64,000 bases of DNA from assembly GCF_902150045.1 (NCBI RefSeq), contig NZ_CABFVU010000003.1, positions 620,001 to 684,000 on the forward strand, given 5' to 3'. This DNA is from Chitinophaga polysaccharea. Its GTDB lineage: Bacteria > Bacteroidota > Bacteroidia > Chitinophagales > Chitinophagaceae. Position 1 is the first letter of the stretch. Each line of letters begins with the position of its first letter. The translations under genes and the position numbers were made by a program. The notes beneath the pieces are model-generated. The model did no database searches. It had not been told where the DNA came from and saw only the letters and a program-made list of their open reading frames with translations. Shown here piece by piece: positions 28,047 through 36,979 of the stretch.

Positions 28047-28054
28047 TATTTTTG
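28047..28054 (+). promoter_or_regulatory. Possible pgi -7 box
   Basis: TATTTTTG fits TAnnTTTG and lies 26 bp before the pgi ATG; no clear -33 TTTG was found. Confidence 0.35.
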
Positions 28055-28079
28055 ATGCGCATTTAATATATACACGACT

Positions 28080-29735
28080 ATGTTTCCATCTACCAATCCA
28101 ACAACCACTAAATCGTGGGACGCTTTAAAGAAACACGCTGAAGAAATGAAGAAGGTACATATGCGTGCCTTGTTTATGGAAAACAAAGAACGCTTCAGTG
28201 AGTTCTCGCTTAAATTTGAAGACATCCTTTTCGACTATTCCAAGAATATTATTACGGAAGATACCCGTAGCCTGTTATTAGCCCTGGCAACAGAATGCGG
28301 TGTAACGGATGCCATAAAGGCCATGTTCAGCGCAGAGAAAATAAACGTTACAGAAAACCGCGCGGTACTGCATACCGCTTTGCGCAATACATCAGACAAA
28401 CCGGTTTTACTGGATGGCCGCGATGTAATGCCTGATGTAAAAGCAGTGCTGAATAAAATGGATCACATCTGCCGTCAGATACATTCCGGTGAATGGAAAG
28501 GTTACACGGGCAAGCCTATACGTTATATCGTGAATATCGGCATCGGTGGTTCCGACCTTGGCCCGGTAATGGTAACAGAAGCCCTGAAACCATACTGGAA
28601 ACCCAACATCCAGACTTACTTTGTTTCCAATGTAGATGGCACCCACATTGCTGAAACACTGAAAAAGATCACACCGGATGAAACCTTGTTCCTCATCGCT
28701 TCCAAAACATTTACCACACAGGAAACCATGACCAACGCCCATACTGCACGCAGCTGGTTCCTGGAACATGCGGAAGATGAGAAATTCATTGCCAAACATT
28801 TTGCGGCTTTATCTACCAACGAAAAAGCAGTTACCGCTTTCGGTATCGACCCGCAGAACATGTTTGAATTCTGGGACTGGGTTGGAGGCCGTTATTCCCT
28901 CTGGTCCGCTATTGGCTTATCGATAGCACTGACTATCGGTTTTGAAAACTTCACTGAATTACTGGATGGCGCGCATGCGGTTGACAGGCACTTTGCGGGC
29001 ACGCCACTGGAACAGAATATACCGGTGATCATGGCGCTGATCGGTCTTTGGTACGGTAACTTCTTTGGCAGCGCCACGGAAGCCATACTGCCGTACGACC
29101 AGTACATGCACCGCTTTGCTGCTTACTTCCAGCAAGGTAATATGGAAAGCAACGGTAAGTCAGCCGATCGTACAGGCCATCCCGTTAGTTATGAAACCGG
29201 TCCTATCGTTTGGGGCGAACCCGGTACCAACGGTCAGCATGCGTTTTACCAGCTCATTCACCAGGGTACGCGCCTGATCCCGTGCGACTTTATCGCGCCG
29301 GCCATCAGCCACAACCCTATCGGTGATCATCATGTAAAACTGTTGTCTAACTTCTTCGCACAAACGGAGGCGCTGATGAATGGAAAAACGGAAGCAGAAG
29401 TAAAGGCTGAACTGGAAAAATCCGGTGCACCTGCAGAAGAAATTGCCAAGATCCTCCCATCAAAAATTTTCCCTGGCAACCGCCCTACCAACTCCTTCCT
29501 GGTGAAGAAAATTACTCCACGCTCCCTGGGCTCACTGATAGCTTTGTATGAACACAAGATCTTTGTTCAGGGTGTGATCTGGAATATTTTCAGCTTCGAT
29601 CAATGGGGTGTGGAACTTGGCAAACAACTGGCCAGCAAAATACTGCCTGAACTGGAAAACAGCGATATCATCCTAAACCATGACGCCAGCACCAACGGGC
29701 TTATCAACGCGTGGAAGGATATGCGTTTAGCGTAG
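28080..29735 (+). CDS. pgi: Glucose-6-phosphate isomerase
   Basis: 551 residues, full length. It interconverts glucose-6-phosphate and fructose-6-phosphate in the cytoplasm. Signatures are complete: GIGGSDLGPVMVTEALKPY, the catalytic Glu in FQQGNMESNGKS, GEPGTNGQHAFYQLIHQG, and the C-terminal SFDQWGVELGKQLA with the active-site Lys. A hairpin element begins 3 bp after its stop codon. Confidence 0.98.
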   Translation: MFPSTNPTTTKSWDALKKHAEEMKKVHMRALFMENKERFSEFSLKFEDILFDYSKNIITEDTRSLLLALATECGVTDAIKAMFSAEKINVTENRAVLHTALRNTSDKPVLLDGRDVMPDVKAVLNKMDHICRQIHSGEWKGYTGKPIRYIVNIGIGGSDLGPVMVTEALKPYWKPNIQTYFVSNVDGTHIAETLKKITPDETLFLIASKTFTTQETMTNAHTARSWFLEHAEDEKFIAKHFAALSTNEKAVTAFGIDPQNMFEFWDWVGGRYSLWSAIGLSIALTIGFENFTELLDGAHAVDRHFAGTPLEQNIPVIMALIGLWYGNFFGSATEAILPYDQYMHRFAAYFQQGNMESNGKSADRTGHPVSYETGPIVWGEPGTNGQHAFYQLIHQGTRLIPCDFIAPAISHNPIGDHHVKLLSNFFAQTEALMNGKTEAEVKAELEKSGAPAEEIAKILPSKIFPGNRPTNSFLVKKITPRSLGSLIALYEHKIFVQGVIWNIFSFDQWGVELGKQLASKILPELENSDIILNHDASTNGLINAWKDMRLA

Positions 29736-29737
29736 GA

Positions 29738-29963
29738 TCGCCTTCGGCGCGGATTTTGTCTTGAACACTGATTACGCTGATTTTGATGATTACTTTGATT
29801 TTATTTTTTGAAGTTTGATAATAAATAAGGGAGATAAAAGCGAATCCGCTTTTTATCTCCCTTAACTATTTTAAACAACATCTAAAACAACAAAAAATCA
29901 ACTATAAAAGTCAAAGTAATCATCAAAATCAGCGTAATCAGTGTTCCAGGACAAAATCCGCGC
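29738..29963. repeat. Nested inverted-repeat element, copy A
   Basis: Outer arms 29747-29811 and 29899-29963 (ending GCGCGGATTTTGTC) are almost exact complements over ~52 bp (through GAACACTGATTACGCTGATT and TGATGATTACTTTGA). An inner perfect-type hairpin at 29826-29864 (TAAGGGAGATAAAAGCG core) sits in the middle. The left end is preceded by TCGCCTTCGGCG, itself a UUCG-loop hairpin. It shares outer arms with copy B (34184) and core plus left border with copy C (53053). No coding capacity. Confidence 0.85.
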
Positions 29964-29970
29964 AATAAAA

Positions 29971-29994
29971 AACCCCCGGAGAAATCCGGGGGTT
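29971..29994. terminator. Strong bidirectional terminator
   Basis: AACCCCCGGA / TCCGGGGGTT, a perfect 10-bp stem with a GAAA tetraloop, between pgi and the convergent DUF3276 gene; A-run on the left gives U-run for the reverse gene. Confidence 0.85.
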
Positions 29995-30017
29995 GCCAAT
30001 TATTTTAAGTAAAAATC

Positions 30018-30458
30018 TTACCATTTGTCTACCTCATCAGAGCTATGTGAAGCCGGGGCGGCTACTGACGCCTCAACAGGTACTTCCACCTCTACAGGGA
30101 TTGCTGAAGTACGAACTTCAGATCCATCTGCTTCTGTTTCGTCCTGTTCTTCCTGCACATAATCGTGGTTGTAGGCATCAAAGTCGAAATCGGGCATCAA
30201 CTCAGTTTTAACATAGTTGATGGTTTCGGTTAGTGCATTCAGGAACTTGTTGAAGTCTTCCTTGTACAGGAATACTTTGTGCCTGTCATAACCGTTGTCA
30301 TTAAAACGCTTCTTACTTTCAGTTATAGTAAGAAAATAGTCGTTTCCCCGAGTGGTCTTTACATCAAAGAAGTACGTTCTTCTTTTGCCCGCTTTCAATC
30401 GTTTAGAAAAGATGCTATCATTGTTTCTTTCCTGTTGATTGTTGTTTTCGTACGCCAC
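30018..30458 (-). CDS. DUF3276 / PUR-family nucleic-acid-binding protein
   Basis: 146 residues. The N-terminal ~90 residues (AGKRRTYFFDVKTTRGNDYF, LTITESKKRF, VFLYKEDFNKFLNAL) are the conserved DUF3276 domain, a PUR-like fold that binds single-stranded DNA or RNA. The C-terminal ~50 residues are acidic and low in complexity, ending DEVDKW. The family is almost restricted to Bacteroidota. Monocistronic, with the terminator at 29971. Confidence 0.9.
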   Translation of the reverse strand: MAYENNNQQERNNDSIFSKRLKAGKRRTYFFDVKTTRGNDYFLTITESKKRFNDNGYDRHKVFLYKEDFNKFLNALTETINYVKTELMPDFDFDAYNHDYVQEEQDETEADGSEVRTSAIPVEVEVPVEASVAAPASHSSDEVDKW

Positions 30459-30615
30459 AGTTGATAGATTTAAGTGTTAACGAATCAAATCCTGTTACAA
30501 TAAGAGACAAATATACTATTGTTTTACAAATATCAAAATATTTTTAAATGATTTTGAAAAATCATAAAACCCGCCTGTAACAGGCTGCGGCAGGGCATAT
30601 ACAAGCAAATGACTG

Positions 30616-32412
30616 CTACTCACTTGCAGTTTCCTCATCACCTGATTGCTGACGCGCATACAGCTCCGCATAATAACCATTCAATGATAATAATTCATTA
30701 TGTGTTCCCTGCTCTACGATTTTTCCCTCATCCAGTACAATTATGCTATCGAACTCAAACAAGGCAAAGATCCGGTGGGTGATAATAATAGCCGTTTTGT
30801 TTTTCAGATAGGCATACAGGTTACCAATGATCTCTTTCTCCGTACGGGCATCCACGGCTGATAAACAGTCGTCGAAAAGGAGAATATTGGGGTCCTTGAT
30901 CAGCGCCCTGGCAATGGAAATACGCTGTTTCTGCCCCCCGCTGAGGGTTACGCCCCTTTCCCCGATGGCCGTTTCAAAACCTTCATTGAAGCCCAGTATG
31001 TCCTTTTCCACGGAAGCCTGCCTGGCGGCAGTTTGCACTTCCTGGATAGTGGCGCTGGGGTTGCCAAAGCGGATATTATTGGCAATGCTGTCGGAGAACA
31101 GGAACACATCCTGCGGCACATAACTGATTTGTCCCCGCAGGTTGCCAAGTTGCAGCCCCCGGATATCCTGGCCGTCGACCATCACTTTCCCGTCCTGGGG
31201 ATCGTACATCCGTATCAGCAGTTGCGCCAGTGTACTTTTGCCGGAGCCGGTGCGGCCAATAACAGCCACTTTTTGCCCGGGCCGGATATGCAGGTTAAAA
31301 TTACTAATGGCAGTGATCCCTGTATGCGGATAAGTAAACGTTACATTTTCCAGCCGCACCTCCCCTTCCAGTTTCATCGCTTTTGCGCCGGGTGCATCTT
31401 TAATGGTTGGCTCGATCTGCAGGAATTCGTTTATCCGTTGCTGTGAGGCCGCCGCACGCTGGACCATGGAAGCTACCATCCCTATGGAAAAGAACGGGAA
31501 CATCAGCATGTTCACATAGATCACAAATTCCGCCAGGTTGCCCACGGTAATGTTTCCTTCAATCACCTGGATCCCGCCGATGAAAATGGTGAGGATCACG
31601 CTTAAACCTATCATCAGCGCCATGGTGGGCTGGAATAGTGCATCTGTTTTAGCAAGACTGATAGAACTGTTCTTATACGCTTCGCTGGCTTCTTCAAAAT
31701 GCTTTGCACTTGCATCTTCCTGGATGTATGATTTTATTACCCGGATACCGGAGTAAGATTCCTGTGCAATAGAAGTGATGTTGGATAACTGCGCCTGTAT
31801 CCTTTCGCTTTTACGGTGAATGATCCTGTTCACATAATAGATGGTCAGGGCCAGGAAAGGCAGTGGCGACAAGGTATACAGCGTTAGCAACGGGTTTACC
31901 TGCAGCATCAGGTATACAATGATGACGATCAGGAACAGGGTCCGGGAAGCATACATAATAGCGGGTCCTACGTACATGCGTACCCGTGATACATCTTCCG
32001 TGATCCGGCTCATGAGGTCACCGGTGCGGTGCATCTTAAAAAAGTTAAGATCCAGTTTCTGATAATGCTGGTAAATCTCATTCTTCAGGTCATACTCAAT
32101 ATGACGGCTCATTACAATGAGGGTTTGCCGCTGCAGGAACAGAAAGAACCCGCTCAGCAATGCAAACAGCAGGATACTTACGCCGTAAAAGGCCAGTACA
32201 TGCGTGAAATCGCCACGGAAAGCCACTTTCAACGCGGTGTTGTCCAACAACCGGTATTCGTCTATATTATGCGCCAGCAGGTCAAAGATCTGGCGTACCA
32301 TGATAGGCTGGAACACACTGAATACAATGGAGATGGCGGTAAACAACAGTCCAAGGATCAGCAGCCATTTATTGGTAAGAAAGTATTTATTAAGTGCGGC
32401 AAGGTGTTTCAA
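30616..32412 (-). CDS. ABC exporter half-transporter with DD-type Walker B
   Basis: 598 residues: six-TM exporter domain (~1-330) fused to a nucleotide-binding domain with Walker A (GRTGSGKSTLAQLL), signature LSGGQKQRISIARAL, Walker B ILLFDDCLSAVD and switch His (IIITHRIF). The catalytic Glu after Walker B is Asp, as in one half of heterodimeric exporters (MdlA/YheI type). That predicts a partner half-transporter, which is not adjacent. Substrate (lipid, drug) unknown. Confidence 0.93.
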   Translation of the reverse strand: MKHLAALNKYFLTNKWLLILGLLFTAISIVFSVFQPIMVRQIFDLLAHNIDEYRLLDNTALKVAFRGDFTHVLAFYGVSILLFALLSGFFLFLQRQTLIVMSRHIEYDLKNEIYQHYQKLDLNFFKMHRTGDLMSRITEDVSRVRMYVGPAIMYASRTLFLIVIIVYLMLQVNPLLTLYTLSPLPFLALTIYYVNRIIHRKSERIQAQLSNITSIAQESYSGIRVIKSYIQEDASAKHFEEASEAYKNSSISLAKTDALFQPTMALMIGLSVILTIFIGGIQVIEGNITVGNLAEFVIYVNMLMFPFFSIGMVASMVQRAAASQQRINEFLQIEPTIKDAPGAKAMKLEGEVRLENVTFTYPHTGITAISNFNLHIRPGQKVAVIGRTGSGKSTLAQLLIRMYDPQDGKVMVDGQDIRGLQLGNLRGQISYVPQDVFLFSDSIANNIRFGNPSATIQEVQTAARQASVEKDILGFNEGFETAIGERGVTLSGGQKQRISIARALIKDPNILLFDDCLSAVDARTEKEIIGNLYAYLKNKTAIIITHRIFALFEFDSIIVLDEGKIVEQGTHNELLSLNGYYAELYARQQSGDEETASE

Positions 32413-32466
32413 CGCTCATTGGTTTTGCCAGCAAAAATAAGGCATTCAGCGCATATAGCTGTAAAC

Positions 32467-32509
32467 GGGAAGACCCGTGCAAAGAATCGCTCTGCATGGG
32501 TCTTCTCCC
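32467..32509 (-). terminator. Terminator after the lipoprotein gene
   Basis: GGGAAGACCCGTGCA pairs with TGCATGGGTCTTCTCCC (one bulge, one G-T) in the gap between the lipoprotein stop and the ABC exporter start. Confidence 0.55.
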
Positions 32510-32525
32510 TGGAAATTTATATTTC

Positions 32526-33101
32526 TTACTTCGTTGTAAAAGAGCCGAGGATCTCTTCCAGCGCTGGTTCATACTTTACCAGGTCGTTGGCAAGGGTAGT
32601 AAGTGTAATGGCGTAGGCAATATTGTTTTTTACCAGGATGGTTACCTCCCCGTTAAGCGGGGTGCCGGTTTCCCGGTGGGCATACTGGCATTTCATCCAT
32701 TTGGCTTTCACACCGGCAACGGAACGTTCCCCGTTGTCGATCTTCCTGTAATCCACGAAGAAATTCTCCATCTCTTTTTGGGTGGTTTCCATCACCTTGT
32801 CCAGTGTAACCCCCTGTTTCAGTTCCTGTGTAACAATATTCACATTCGCCCTGAAGCTGCTGTCGCCGCCGGGAGGCGCCATCATAAAAGTATATTCTAT
32901 CCGGCTCATCACGGTATCTGTCTTGGTCCAGCCGGCGGGGGTGATTACAGAGAAGGTGCCTCTGCCGGCGTTCATTCCCGGCGATTTTCCGGCCAGCTCC
33001 AGTACTTCCTGGCTGCTTAATTCTTTGGGGGATTTGGAGGCATTGTTGCAGGCGCTGATGCCTAATAAACAAACTGCTGCGGAGATCAATTGTAATTTCA
33101 T
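32526..33101 (-). CDS. PsbP/DcrB-like lipoprotein
   Basis: 191 residues from ATG 33101 (MKLQLISAAVCLLGISAC); the lipobox Cys is residue 18, so upstream ATGs are not used. The mature part begins with a Ser/Lys linker and then an antiparallel sheet with FSVITPAGWTK, a pattern typical of PsbP/DcrB-fold (DUF1795-like) proteins. Function unknown. It follows purC by 55 bp, with a hairpin in between. Confidence 0.7.
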   Translation of the reverse strand: MKLQLISAAVCLLGISACNNASKSPKELSSQEVLELAGKSPGMNAGRGTFSVITPAGWTKTDTVMSRIEYTFMMAPPGGDSSFRANVNIVTQELKQGVTLDKVMETTQKEMENFFVDYRKIDNGERSVAGVKAKWMKCQYAHRETGTPLNGEVTILVKNNIAYAITLTTLANDLVKYEPALEEILGSFTTK

Positions 33102-33123
33102 CGTGCACATAAGGGGTAAAAAC

Positions 33124-33146
33124 CGCTCCGGCATTGCACCGGAGCG
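33124..33146 (-). terminator. Terminator after purC
   Basis: CGCTCCGG / CCGGAGCG with a 7-nt loop, 11 bp past the purC stop. Confidence 0.6.
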
Positions 33147-33156
33147 ATCCGGGTGA

Positions 33157-34086
33157 TTATAAATTTTTCAGTGCAGCTATAATTCTGGACTCTGCATCCG
33201 CAGCCGCTACTTCTTCTTTCACAAATTTCTGACCGGTGATATTTTCAAATAGTTCAATGTACCGCTCGCTTACGCTGTTAACAAATTCGTCTGTCATTTC
33301 CGGTACCTGCTGGCCTTCTTTACCCTGGAAGCCGTTTGCCATCAGCCATTCGCGTACAAACTCCTTGCTCAGCTGTTTCTGCTGAACGCCGTTCTTCTGG
33401 TTCTCTTCATATCCTTCCGCATAAAAATAACGGGATGAATCAGGGGTATGGATTTCATCGATCACGTAGATGGTGTCGCCGATCTTACCGAATTCGTATT
33501 TGGTATCTACCAGGATCAGTCCGCGTTTGGCGGCCAGTTCCCTGCCTCTTTCAAATAAGGCAAGGGTATACTTTTCAAGTTGCTCATAGTCTTCCTTGCT
33601 CACCAGCCCCCGTGCAATGATCTCTTCACGGGAAATGTCTTCGTCATGGCCTTCATGCGCCTTCGTGGTTGGAGTGATGATAGGCGCCGGGAAGAAATCG
33701 TTTTCTTTCAGCCCTTCCGGCATGGTAACACCGCAAAGTACACGCTGGCCGGATTTGTAGGTCCTCCAGGCATGCCCGGTGAGGTTACCGCGTACCACCA
33801 TTTCCACCGGGAAGGTTTCGCACTTCAGCCCTATGGTCACGTTGGGGAGCGGAGAAGATTTTACCCAGTTAGGAACGATGTCTTTAGTGGCTTCCAGCAT
33901 AATGGCGGCCACTTTGTTCAATACCTGTCCCTTGAATGGAATGGGACGAGGCAGCACCACATCAAATGCCGAGATGCGATCGCTTACAACCATTACCATC
34001 AGCCTGTCTTCAATGGTGTAAACATCACGTACTTTTCCTTTGTAAAAGGCAGTTTGACCTGGCAATTTGAAACTTGACTCTAACAT
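33157..34086 (-). CDS. purC: SAICAR synthetase
   Basis: 309 residues from ATG 34086 (MLESSFKLPGQTAFYKGKVR); 17 further codons upstream are open but unlike the family. It makes SAICAR from CAIR, aspartate and ATP in purine synthesis. The ATP-loop GKVRDVY, VSDRISAFDVVLP, VVRGNLTGHAW and the signature LILVDTKYEFG are present. The ~310-residue form with IDEIHTPDSSRYF is the longer eukaryote/Bacteroidota-like type. A hairpin element lies upstream. Confidence 0.97.
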   Translation of the reverse strand: MLESSFKLPGQTAFYKGKVRDVYTIEDRLMVMVVSDRISAFDVVLPRPIPFKGQVLNKVAAIMLEATKDIVPNWVKSSPLPNVTIGLKCETFPVEMVVRGNLTGHAWRTYKSGQRVLCGVTMPEGLKENDFFPAPIITPTTKAHEGHDEDISREEIIARGLVSKEDYEQLEKYTLALFERGRELAAKRGLILVDTKYEFGKIGDTIYVIDEIHTPDSSRYFYAEGYEENQKNGVQQKQLSKEFVREWLMANGFQGKEGQQVPEMTDEFVNSVSERYIELFENITGQKFVKEEVAAADAESRIIAALKNL

Positions 34087-34183
34087 GAATAAAAAAAGAT
34101 TAATAATTAAAGATGAAATATGCTTGATGCGATGCAAAAGTAATCAGGAAACGGTTCACTTATTGCGATTGTGTAAACTTTTT

Positions 34184-34443
34184 CGCGGAATTTGTCTTGG
34201 AACACTGATTACGCTGATTTTGATGATTTCATTGATATTTTTAGAACTTGATTTTAATAAAAGAGGCTGTATCATAACTAACTTAATGGGTGTGAGAATC
34301 GCATATACGAAAATTTTCTCCACCCGGTACCCGAGTAAAATCGGGTAAAAGTTATTTATGATACAGCCTCTTTATTATTCTATAAAAAAATTCAATGAGA
34401 TCATCAAAATCAGCGTAATCAGTGTTCCAAGACAACCTCCGCG
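34184..34443. repeat. Nested inverted-repeat element, copy B
   Basis: Outer arms 34184-34235 and 34392-34443 are complementary over 52 bp with about three mismatches and match the arms of copy A (CTTGGAACACTGATTACGCT, GATTTTGATGAT). The core differs: perfect 18-bp inverted repeats AAAGAGGCTGTATCATAA at 34260-34277 and 34356-34373 enclose ~80 bp. The right arm ends immediately after the exonuclease stop codon at 34444. Confidence 0.85.
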
Positions 34444-35799
34444 TCAGACAACTGTTGCGCGGCTCGCATATGGCCGGAGCAGGCCGATGATCACTTCGTT
34501 TTCGGCGTATGGGGTGAGGTATTCCCGGACATGTTCTACCTCGGTGGTGCTAACATTGGCGGGGATGTAGCCCATACCATAAAAGCGGCCCTTCTCCATC
34601 AGGATACAGCTTTTCTCGCTGCTGTTGCGCCCTTTGTCTACGATGATTACGGAAGGTTGCTGTTCCTGCAGAAATGCGATGGCGGCTTTCATGCGCTCAT
34701 TATAGCTTTCCGGAGATTCAGCCTTGCGGCAGGCGCCGTTACAGGTACCGGCCGTGATGCCTGCGCAGGTGCCATCTCCTTTCTGCAGGAAGCAGAGCTT
34801 AGGGCATAGCCGGAATTCCTTTATCAGGGAGCGCAGCAGGCGGTGGCCGTCTATCAGGAGGTTAAAGCTGTGCACAGGATGCGAATATTTCCGTTTCTTT
34901 TCTATGGCCAGGCGAAGGTAGCCTTGCTGGTCCTCGAAAAGATAGAAGCCGTACCTGAACTCCACCCGTTTCTGGGCGTAGTTGAAAACAGGCCACAGGC
35001 GCTTTATCTCCACAGATTCCAGGATACAGGCCATCAGTTCTGTAGCTGTTTCCTGGTAAGAAATACGGTGAATGGTGCGCAGGAAGTTCTGTCGTTGCCG
35101 GCTGGTGCTATGCCCGGTAAAGTGGCTGTTCACCCGTTTACTCAGGTCCTTTGCTTTGCCTACATATACTACTCTGTCTTTGTGGTCGTGGAAATAATAA
35201 ACCCCAGGGTGTGCCGGCAATCCTTTTACCTGGTCTGGTGGCAGGTTGGGCGGCAGGAACTGTTCTTTCGATCCTGCCTTCAGCATAGAGGCGATCACTT
35301 TCTCCTTATCATTGGCCAGCAGCATCCCGAAAAGCACGGTGGTGGCTTCTGCATCGCCGCCGGCCCGGTGCCGGCCGTTTACGGGGATACCAAAATGACG
35401 GCAGATATTACCCAGGCTGTAGGATTTGAGGCCCGGGAATATTTTGCGCCCCAGCCGTACCGTACATAGTTTCTTACTTTGCAGGTCGAACCCGGCATTG
35501 CCCAGCTGGTGCTTTATAAAGGAGTAATCGAAATTTACGTTGTGCGCCACGAAGATCCGGTCTTTCAGCAAATCGTACAGCAAAGGGGCAATAGCCTCAA
35601 AGGGTGGCGCATCCGCCACCATACTGTTGCTGATGCCTGTCAGCGATTCAATGTAATAAGGAATGGGAATTCCGGGGTTTACCAGGGTCTGGTAATGCTG
35701 TGTCACTTCCTTCCCGTCGTACAGGAATACGGCGATCTCCGTAATGCCATTGGCACTGGCATGGCCGCCTGTTGTTTCAATATCTACAATTGCATACAT
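34444..35799 (-). CDS. DEDDh exonuclease fused to GIY-YIG (UvrC/Cho-like) nuclease
   Basis: 451 residues. The N-terminal ~170 residues are a DnaQ-type 3'-5' exonuclease with ExoI (AIVDIETTGG), ExoII (VAHNVNFDYSFI) and ExoIII (HRAGGDAEAT). A GIY-YIG domain follows at ~200-280 (HPGVYYFHDHKDRVVYVGKA, then LSKRVNSHFTG), then a UvrC-like tail with a Cys cluster (GTCAGITAGTCNGAC). Such fusions are annotated as DNA polymerase III epsilon-like/Cho proteins and probably act in repair. It starts 4 bp after the ABC-2 permease stop, so it may be transcribed with the exporter. Confidence 0.93.
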   Translation of the reverse strand: MYAIVDIETTGGHASANGITEIAVFLYDGKEVTQHYQTLVNPGIPIPYYIESLTGISNSMVADAPPFEAIAPLLYDLLKDRIFVAHNVNFDYSFIKHQLGNAGFDLQSKKLCTVRLGRKIFPGLKSYSLGNICRHFGIPVNGRHRAGGDAEATTVLFGMLLANDKEKVIASMLKAGSKEQFLPPNLPPDQVKGLPAHPGVYYFHDHKDRVVYVGKAKDLSKRVNSHFTGHSTSRQRQNFLRTIHRISYQETATELMACILESVEIKRLWPVFNYAQKRVEFRYGFYLFEDQQGYLRLAIEKKRKYSHPVHSFNLLIDGHRLLRSLIKEFRLCPKLCFLQKGDGTCAGITAGTCNGACRKAESPESYNERMKAAIAFLQEQQPSVIIVDKGRNSSEKSCILMEKGRFYGMGYIPANVSTTEVEHVREYLTPYAENEVIIGLLRPYASRATVV

Positions 35800-35803
35800 C
35801 CGC

Positions 35804-36979
35804 TTACAAAGATATGGATTGTTGCCGCTTATTCAAACGTCTTAATCCCAGCAATGCCAGCAACGTGTAAAACCCGGAAAGGGCCACCAAATGCAGTACA
35901 GAAGGCATATTGTCGCCCAGGGTGGCGCCCATTTGCACGATAGACTGGTACACTTTGAGGAAGGGCATGGTGGGCACCATAGACGATAACCACTGCAATG
36001 GCACCGGCAGCGATTCATACGGCCACGCATACCCGGCGATGAGGAATACGGGATAGGTGGAAAACACCATCATCTGCGCCGCCATCAGCTGGCTGCGGAA
36101 CATAGTGCCTAGCCACATCCCCAGCGGGATCAGGGTGAGAAAGAAAAGGAAGAATACCACCGCCACATCCAGTACCCGTCCACGGAAAGGAATGTCCAGC
36201 GTGGTGTAGTTAACCGTCATAAAGAAAAAGGCATAGCAGCAGAACAATAGCATATAGAACAGGCCTTTGCCCCATAGGGTGGCCGACAACCCGCCTCCGC
36301 CGGTTTTCAGCAGCTCCGGCACTTTCCCCCGCTCTTTGTCGAGCGCCATACTTTCAGAAAGACCAATCAGCAGCGTTTGCTGTAGTATCAATGCCAGCAG
36401 ACCGGGCAAAAGAAAAGCGCCATAGCTGGACCGTGAATTATACATCGGGCGGTAATCGAGGTTCACCGGCTGGGTTTCCCGCATTGCCATCTGAGAATTC
36501 AGTCCCTGCATTTCATTGTACTTCAGCCTTACCCCCGCTCCTACGGTAAGCGCCAGCGTAGTAATACCGCCGGCCAGTTCGCTGGAAGGCAGGAACCGTG
36601 CGGCATTCACTGCCAGTACAATATCGGCCTGCTGCAGTGCCGGCACCTTTTTCTGTACGCCGTGGGGAATATAGAGGTATCCCTGGCATTGGCCGTAATA
36701 CATCTTATCCTGTGCATCCTGTAAACCTGCAGCGCCAGTTACCTCTACGATCTGCATTTTGGTAAGCTGTTGCAGGAAGGTGCGGGATAATTCGCTCTTA
36801 TCATCATCGGCCACCGCCAGCAAAACTTTTTCTTCTACCTTATAACTATATATACTGCCATAAAAAAAAGCGTACAGGAGCGGTGCTATCAGCAGCGTAA
36901 GCAACAAACTGTGATCGGCGGCTATCATCCTCACTTCCCGCAGGAACAACCGGTTCATATGTCGGAAAAAATCACGCAT
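35804..36979 (-). CDS. ABC-2 type permease
   Basis: 391 residues. One N-terminal TM (LLLTLLIAPLLYAFFYGSIY), a ~160-residue extracytoplasmic domain (VLLAVADDDKSELSRTFLQQ), then five TM helices, the ABC-2/YhhJ layout. It overlaps the preceding permease gene by 8 bp. Both permeases probably form one channel with the HlyD and TolC proteins encoded upstream. Confidence 0.92.
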   Translation of the reverse strand: MRDFFRHMNRLFLREVRMIAADHSLLLTLLIAPLLYAFFYGSIYSYKVEEKVLLAVADDDKSELSRTFLQQLTKMQIVEVTGAAGLQDAQDKMYYGQCQGYLYIPHGVQKKVPALQQADIVLAVNAARFLPSSELAGGITTLALTVGAGVRLKYNEMQGLNSQMAMRETQPVNLDYRPMYNSRSSYGAFLLPGLLALILQQTLLIGLSESMALDKERGKVPELLKTGGGGLSATLWGKGLFYMLLFCCYAFFFMTVNYTTLDIPFRGRVLDVAVVFFLFFLTLIPLGMWLGTMFRSQLMAAQMMVFSTYPVFLIAGYAWPYESLPVPLQWLSSMVPTMPFLKVYQSIVQMGATLGDNMPSVLHLVALSGFYTLLALLGLRRLNKRQQSISL

